Shown here piece after piece: positions 60,025-64,000 of a DNA stretch of 64,000 bases (positions are counted from its first letter, which is position 1; each line of letters begins with the position of its first letter). A program made the translations under genes and the position numbers. This DNA is from Umbilicaria muhlenbergii (taxonomy: Eukaryota > Ascomycota > Lecanoromycetes > Umbilicariales > Umbilicariaceae). The stretch is taken from the NCBI GenBank assembly GCA_000611775.1, contig KK106984.1:2452580-2516579 (forward strand), in the 5' to 3' direction. Under the pieces are notes generated by a model. It was not told the DNA's origin and did no database searches. It saw only the letters and a program-made list of their open reading frames with translations.

Positions 60025-61913
60025 TCAGGTCCATACACTTGGGGCAACGCACCCGCCACTGTAGCCTGACGCGGAGCCACCCACTGCAAATGTCTGCTCG
60101 TCATCAAACGATCCATGAGAATAGGCGGGCGAATCTTCCCTGAAGCTGAATGTAGAAGGCGACCTGGTATCAAAAGCAGCACCTCCGTTCCAAGCAGAGG
60201 CTTCTAGTAGCTGTGATTGCCGCCGCGACGTAGGGGCACTGAAAGCATGCTGGAATGGAGAAGCCGGCCCGTCGATGTCTTCAAAGCTATTTGTCGGTCC
60301 CAGCGAGAATTGACCGGGAAAGCCGGGGGTACCTGGTTGGGATCCGATAGTCCGATGTTGGATGCCGTACGGACTTTGCTGACCAGGGTCGGGCAAGTCT
60401 GATCCGATGACCTTCTGGAAGATAGAGCTTGACGCCATTGCACGTGGAAATTGCATTGAATTGTTGAGTAGCGCATAATCCTCACCTGGGCGTCTGGAGC
60501 CCTGAACAAACCGAATTCTGCGATCGAGTTCTTCTATATGCTGCGCAGCGAGAACGCCAAGAGCGGCACCACCGAGCTCTGGAATGGAGGCATCCACCGC
60601 CGAAGCCACGCCATAGAGGTGCGCCAGGAAGACCATGTCATGAACAGAGATCTCTCCCGCCTGTGCGGTCGCAACGGGAAGCCAGAAGAGCCACGCTCTT
60701 AGAGGCTTCAACTTCTCGAAAAGCTGCTCGACTTGCATTGTCGCGCTACCAGTTTGAATATCCTGAGTGAACCGTAGAAGGTCCTCAAAACGCTGTGAAA
60801 CGGAATGCTCATGGCTATGGCGAACGAGCATTTGCTGCAAGGCGCTCACTGCCTGTGGTAGGAAGTTATCATCGTCCAGAAGACCACAGCCTCCAAATGC
60901 CAATGCGGTCGGGAGCATGCGGTTCCGGCTCATGAGCGCTCCGTGCGTTTCGATATATTCAACGAACCTGGAGCGGTCTTTCCAAGCACGCATGCTCTGG
61001 ACAACCTGTCCTTCTGTAAGCGGTGCTCCATTACATCAAGGATTGTAGAGCTCACTGTTGATATGCCGTGCATGAGTGATGTCCAGCTCCCCCTAATCAC
61101 CAAGAATGAGCCAGTGTCGCGGGCCATCAGACAATGAACATCTTACCAATCAGACGCCTGCCAAGACAACAAGATTGAGGCTGCTAGGACAGCGTCAGAG
61201 TTGTCCCTGCAGAAGTTGCCAATCGACTGGCGTAAGCCGTTCAGCGCCAGCCCGCGATGGTGGTAGGCGAGATTGTCCGTCTCTGGCGATTTGGTGACCC
61301 AGGCAAGGTGAGTTGCCGATAATGCAAGTATAGAGCTCATAACAAAATCGTATTCTATCGCAGTGTCTAGGAAGCTGGCAAACGCGGTTCAGTCACCGCG
61401 GATTGAAAGCATGAGATACCACAAGAGGGGCTCACCTTGGAATGTCCCGCGCCCAGAATGTACACGGTATGAAGTTCTTGTGCTGCATATCTTGATGGAT
61501 ATTCACCAGATGATACACCAGTCGAAGATCGGACCTAGAAAGCTCCCCGAAAGCGCCCGCAGAATGGAGACGGAAATCTGGAAAGGGAAACCGTGCAGTA
61601 CGCTGCCAATAACTAATCACTTCTTCAAGTTCTGGCGTCCACATTAGATCCGGACCCTCGGAGGTCCTCGAGGAATCCTCGGCTGACGGGATGCTGTCCC
61701 TGTAGTCGCATCTGCAGCTATGTTTGGTGCAGTTGAGGCTGGCACTCGGTCGTCAGTTACCCGCTCGAGCGTAGGCTAAGATAGATATGAGCAGGATGGT
61801 TACCACTGTGGGAAATTCTCATCACACCGTATATGTCTTCTTTTGCACGTTTTGCAGCCTTTCCTCGATTTGGTGTGGCTTTTTCGAGGCGGACCACCAC
61901 CGGGACCAGCCAT
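60025..61913 (-). CDS. Zn2Cys6 fungal-type transcription factor
   Basis: Five exons on the minus strand: 61913-61804, 61738-61436, 61374-61147, 61092-61056 and 61005-60025, for 552 residues. The N-terminal binuclear zinc cluster is C20-x2-C23-x6-C30-x6-C37-x2-C40-x6-C47 (GCKTCKRRHIRC; FPQCLNCTKHSCRC), split by intron 1 in the codon of Cys37. A linker follows, then a fungal-specific regulatory domain resembling that of the Upc2-type family (EYDFVMSSILALSATHLAW; HRGLALNGLRQSI). The C-terminus is Ser/Gly/Pro-rich and may be activating. DNA target and pathway are unknown. Exon 4 has only 37 nt; the acceptor GACAG at 61006 was picked because it gives GISTVVQSMRAWK in phase. Confidence 0.88.
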
Positions 61914-62558
61914 CACAAACGCGTTCGAATTTCAAAATCGAGATCCTATTGGGTTCCCACTTCAGACGGGATCGCTGGCCGGGGACTCGGTCTCGGGGAT
62001 GGCGCAGAAGCTGGACCTCAACCCTGACGGTGGGATGTCGGACCCTGCGCGGAAGAGAATGCTGACTTGTTGCAGGCCCGGAGAGCGCTACGACGAAATT
62101 GCTGGACGGAGGACCGTGGGTACCGTTCGCTGCAATACCTTCTAAGGACTACACGGAGTAGCTGGCACGAAGCGAGTGTGCGCCGGGACGGGCAGGCCCC
62201 TGGGAAATTGAGCGAGCGTGGATGGATGCGCAGCTGAGCAAGCCGTCGAGGTGGTAGGAGTGGCAGAGTGACCATCAGATGCCTGGCATGACGAGTGGGA
62301 AGAACGAGTGACGTGGAACAAGAAGCACGCGAAACGAATGTGATATGGTGTTCAAAACTGCGTAGCTGAGGGCACGGCGCGCAGTAGATATGTCTTCAAG
62401 GGGTCCGGTTCAAGTGAGGATAGCATCAATGCCACCATTTCATAATCAGCATTCAGAATCAGCTAATTTTCTGACAGCCTCAAAAATAGATCTGTTTATC
62501 AGAAGCGGACGGCAAAGGCGGGGCGAGCTAAGGGACGGGCAAGGTAAGGTCAGGTAGG

Positions 62559-62590
62559 GTGGTAAGGTGGTAAGGTGGTAAGGTGGTAGG
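62559..62590. repeat. Octamer tandem array (GTGGTAAG)n
   Basis: Three exact copies GTGGTAAG (62559-62582) and one variant GTGGTAGG (62583-62590). A related AAGGTAAGGTCAGG word sits just upstream. Confidence 0.85.
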
Positions 62591-62623
62591 GTAGCTTTCT
62601 GGATCTCTGGATCTGGGGCCTCG

Positions 62624-62672
62624 GGGTCTTGGGTCTTGGGTCTTGGGTCTTGGGTCTGGGGTCTGGGGTCTG
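62624..62672. repeat. Heptamer tandem array (GGGTCTT)4(GGGTCTG)3
   Basis: Seven units in 49 bp: four GGGTCTT then three GGGTCTG. The block-wise variant order suggests two rounds of expansion. Confidence 0.88.
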
Positions 62673-62940
62673 GTGCAGCAGTGCAGCGGTGTCTCTCTGC
62701 TGTCTGTCTGGTGTCTGCTGACTCGGAAATATTGGAGACAAAGAGAAGTGAAGATTTCCAGGGACGGCTGCGGCGTTCCTGCAGAGAGCGAGCAGCGAGC
62801 GAAGCAAGAGGCCGAGGGGCAGCGATCAGTCATTGGCCCCAGACGGCGGACATAGCCCTGTGTGACGTTGCGGGCTGCTGTTGCGCTGCTGCCTTTGTTT
62901 GCTTGGTAGGGTGTCGGTGTCGATTGTCTGGAGGCCCTTG

Positions 62941-62995
62941 CCATGCCATGCCATGCCTAAGCCCACGACTAAGCCTAGGCAGGATCTTAGGCATG
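62941..62995. repeat. CCATG pentamer run leading into a 10-bp inverted repeat
   Basis: CCATG is repeated three times (62941-62955). CATGCCTAAG (62952-62961) is the exact reverse complement of CTTAGGCATG (62986-62995), with a 24-nt spacer. Confidence 0.7.
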
Positions 62996-63246
62996 CCTTA
63001 GCCCGGCGGGATAGAGCCTTACCTCTTACCTCTCACCTCTCTACCTGACCTTACCTCACCTCTCGCCCGCCCTCGCCTGTCACTTTACCTGGGACCTGAC
63101 CCCTGGGAGGCCGCCAGCCAACGAGGCCGCGAGCTAAACGAGGCCAACCCGGGTTAGGGTAAGTGCAATGTTACTTTAATGTTATTATTAACCCTCGCGC
63201 ATGGCCCGCCGTCATGGTCATGGTCGTTGGTCTTGGTCATGTTCAT

Positions 63247-63288
63247 GGTCTTGGGTCTTGCGTCTTGCGTCTTGCGTCTTGCGTCTTG
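63247..63288. repeat. Heptamer tandem array (GGTCTTG)2(CGTCTTG)4
   Basis: Six heptamers in 42 bp, flanked by GGTCATG-like variants on both sides (63212-63246, 63289-63295). The core is related to the GGGTCTT array 600 bp upstream. Confidence 0.88.
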
Positions 63289-64000
63289 GGTCATGTATGT
63301 CTCACTCTCGCTCTCCCTCTCGCACTCGCACTCGCGCTTTGCTTTTACTCTTGCTCAGACTCTGCTCACCGACACGCTGACGGACTGACCCGGCTGTGCC
63401 GGCTTGCCGCAACTCGAGCCGGGCCGAGTCGACGGTATGAGTGGAAGCGTTCAAAGCGGAAAGAGCAAGCAAAGAAAGAGGTTAAGCGTGGAAAGATGGT
63501 AAGCGTGTGGTCCTCGTTGCTCCCCTGCCCGGGCCCAATTCCTACCGCACGCTGCATCGACATCAGTCAAAACAGGTTACCTCACCGCATAGCATGATCT
63601 GCCAAGCTATACCACATACCGCCGCGGCAGTAGGAATAAAACTACTCGGCACGATTTCATGGGCTCAAGTCAGGCAGTCTTCCTTGATCGTGGGGTAGCG
63701 ACGTAGCCATTAAGCCATTGTAAGGTAGCCGTTGTAGCCCCGCTGTTAGGCCGTCGCACCTCCATCGCAGTTCGCACTTCCGCGTCTCCCACTTCGCATC
63801 TAGCACCCCTGGAAGCCCGATAGTAGGTGAAGGCTAAGGTACCAGTAAACCGCGGTGAGACTCCTCCGACCGTCCTTGTCTGGTGGCGCCGAGGCTTGAG
63901 ACAAAGTATATCACGATCGGAATGCATGCGGAACCTTCGCAAGAGTAGCGGTGGGTAAGTACTGAGGGTTTGTACAATTTTAGCGACAGCTTAAGGTAGG

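Larger units (their letters stand above)
61914..64000. other. Gene-free right end rich in tandem repeats
   Basis: 2.1 kb up to the window edge. Open frames here are low-complexity or antisense by-products. Contains the repeat arrays at 62559, 62624, 62941 and 63247, polypyrimidine ACCTC/ACCTTACC words near 63015-63065, and one GGGTTAGGGTAAG word at 63151. The first few hundred bases must hold the promoter of the Zn2Cys6 gene. Confidence 0.5.

Overview
This is nuclear DNA of a filamentous ascomycete (Pezizomycotina). The genes are interrupted by many short introns of about 45-85 nt with GT-AG borders and CTAAC or CTGAC-like branch points. The proteins are eukaryotic housekeeping families in their fungal forms (Sec63, Kap95, Apc4, delta-COP, Drs1, Alo1, Ssh4), together with filamentous-fungus markers: a CPS1-type adenylate-forming protein, a giant disordered gelsolin-domain protein and a Zn2Cys6 regulator. 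I could not fix the class; the intron density and CPS1 homologue would suit a dothideomycete or a relative, which is inference. No tRNA, rRNA, transposon, CRISPR array or secondary-metabolite cluster could be supported.

Layout, left to right. 1-6 kb: the 3' part of a CPS1/DIP2-like gene and the DEAD-box helicase DRS1, both on the plus strand. 6.5-12.2 kb: a 1,434-residue GNAT-domain protein (minus) and, divergent from it, the small GTPase ARL2 (plus). 13.4-18.7 kb: a 1,698-residue gelsolin-like protein (plus). 19-24.5 kb: SEC63 (minus), a truncated Gfo/Idh/MocA oxidoreductase relic (plus) and an unrecognised gene with an apparent frameshift (minus). 25-31.3 kb: an aminopeptidase P (plus), a UPF0303/HbpS-like protein (minus), D-arabinono-1,4-lactone oxidase (plus) and a 124-residue unknown with a conspicuous promoter (plus). 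32.6-41.6 kb: three minus-strand genes in a row, KAP95, APC4 and delta-COP. 42-51.6 kb: an acidic unknown, a possible small membrane protein, a NIPA-type magnesium transporter and a Sac2/INPP5F-type lipid phosphatase, all plus. 52-62 kb: four minus-strand genes, a class II cyclic-nucleotide phosphodiesterase, SSH4, a UCHL5-like deubiquitinase and a Zn2Cys6 regulator. 62-64 kb: gene-free and rich in short tandem repeats.

The genes do not form one pathway. Protein traffic recurs (Sec63 translocation, delta-COP and Arl2, the Sac2 phosphatase, Ssh4 cargo sorting, Kap95 nuclear import), as does ubiquitin and proteasome biology (Apc4, Ssh4 with Rsp5-type ligases, UCHL5-like). I read that as the ordinary mixed order of a fungal chromosome.

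The most interesting observations are at the gene-structure level: a 17-nt microexon in ARL2, a delta-COP first coding exon made of ATG alone, three GC-AG introns, the oxidoreductase relic that keeps its start codon but has lost its Rossmann fold, a cluster of TGACTC(A) sites before a TATA box at an uncharacterised gene, and several heptamer tandem arrays in the last 9 kb. I found no convincing new multigene system. Exon borders were read by eye from splice signals, reading phase and remembered family features, and no alignment was run.
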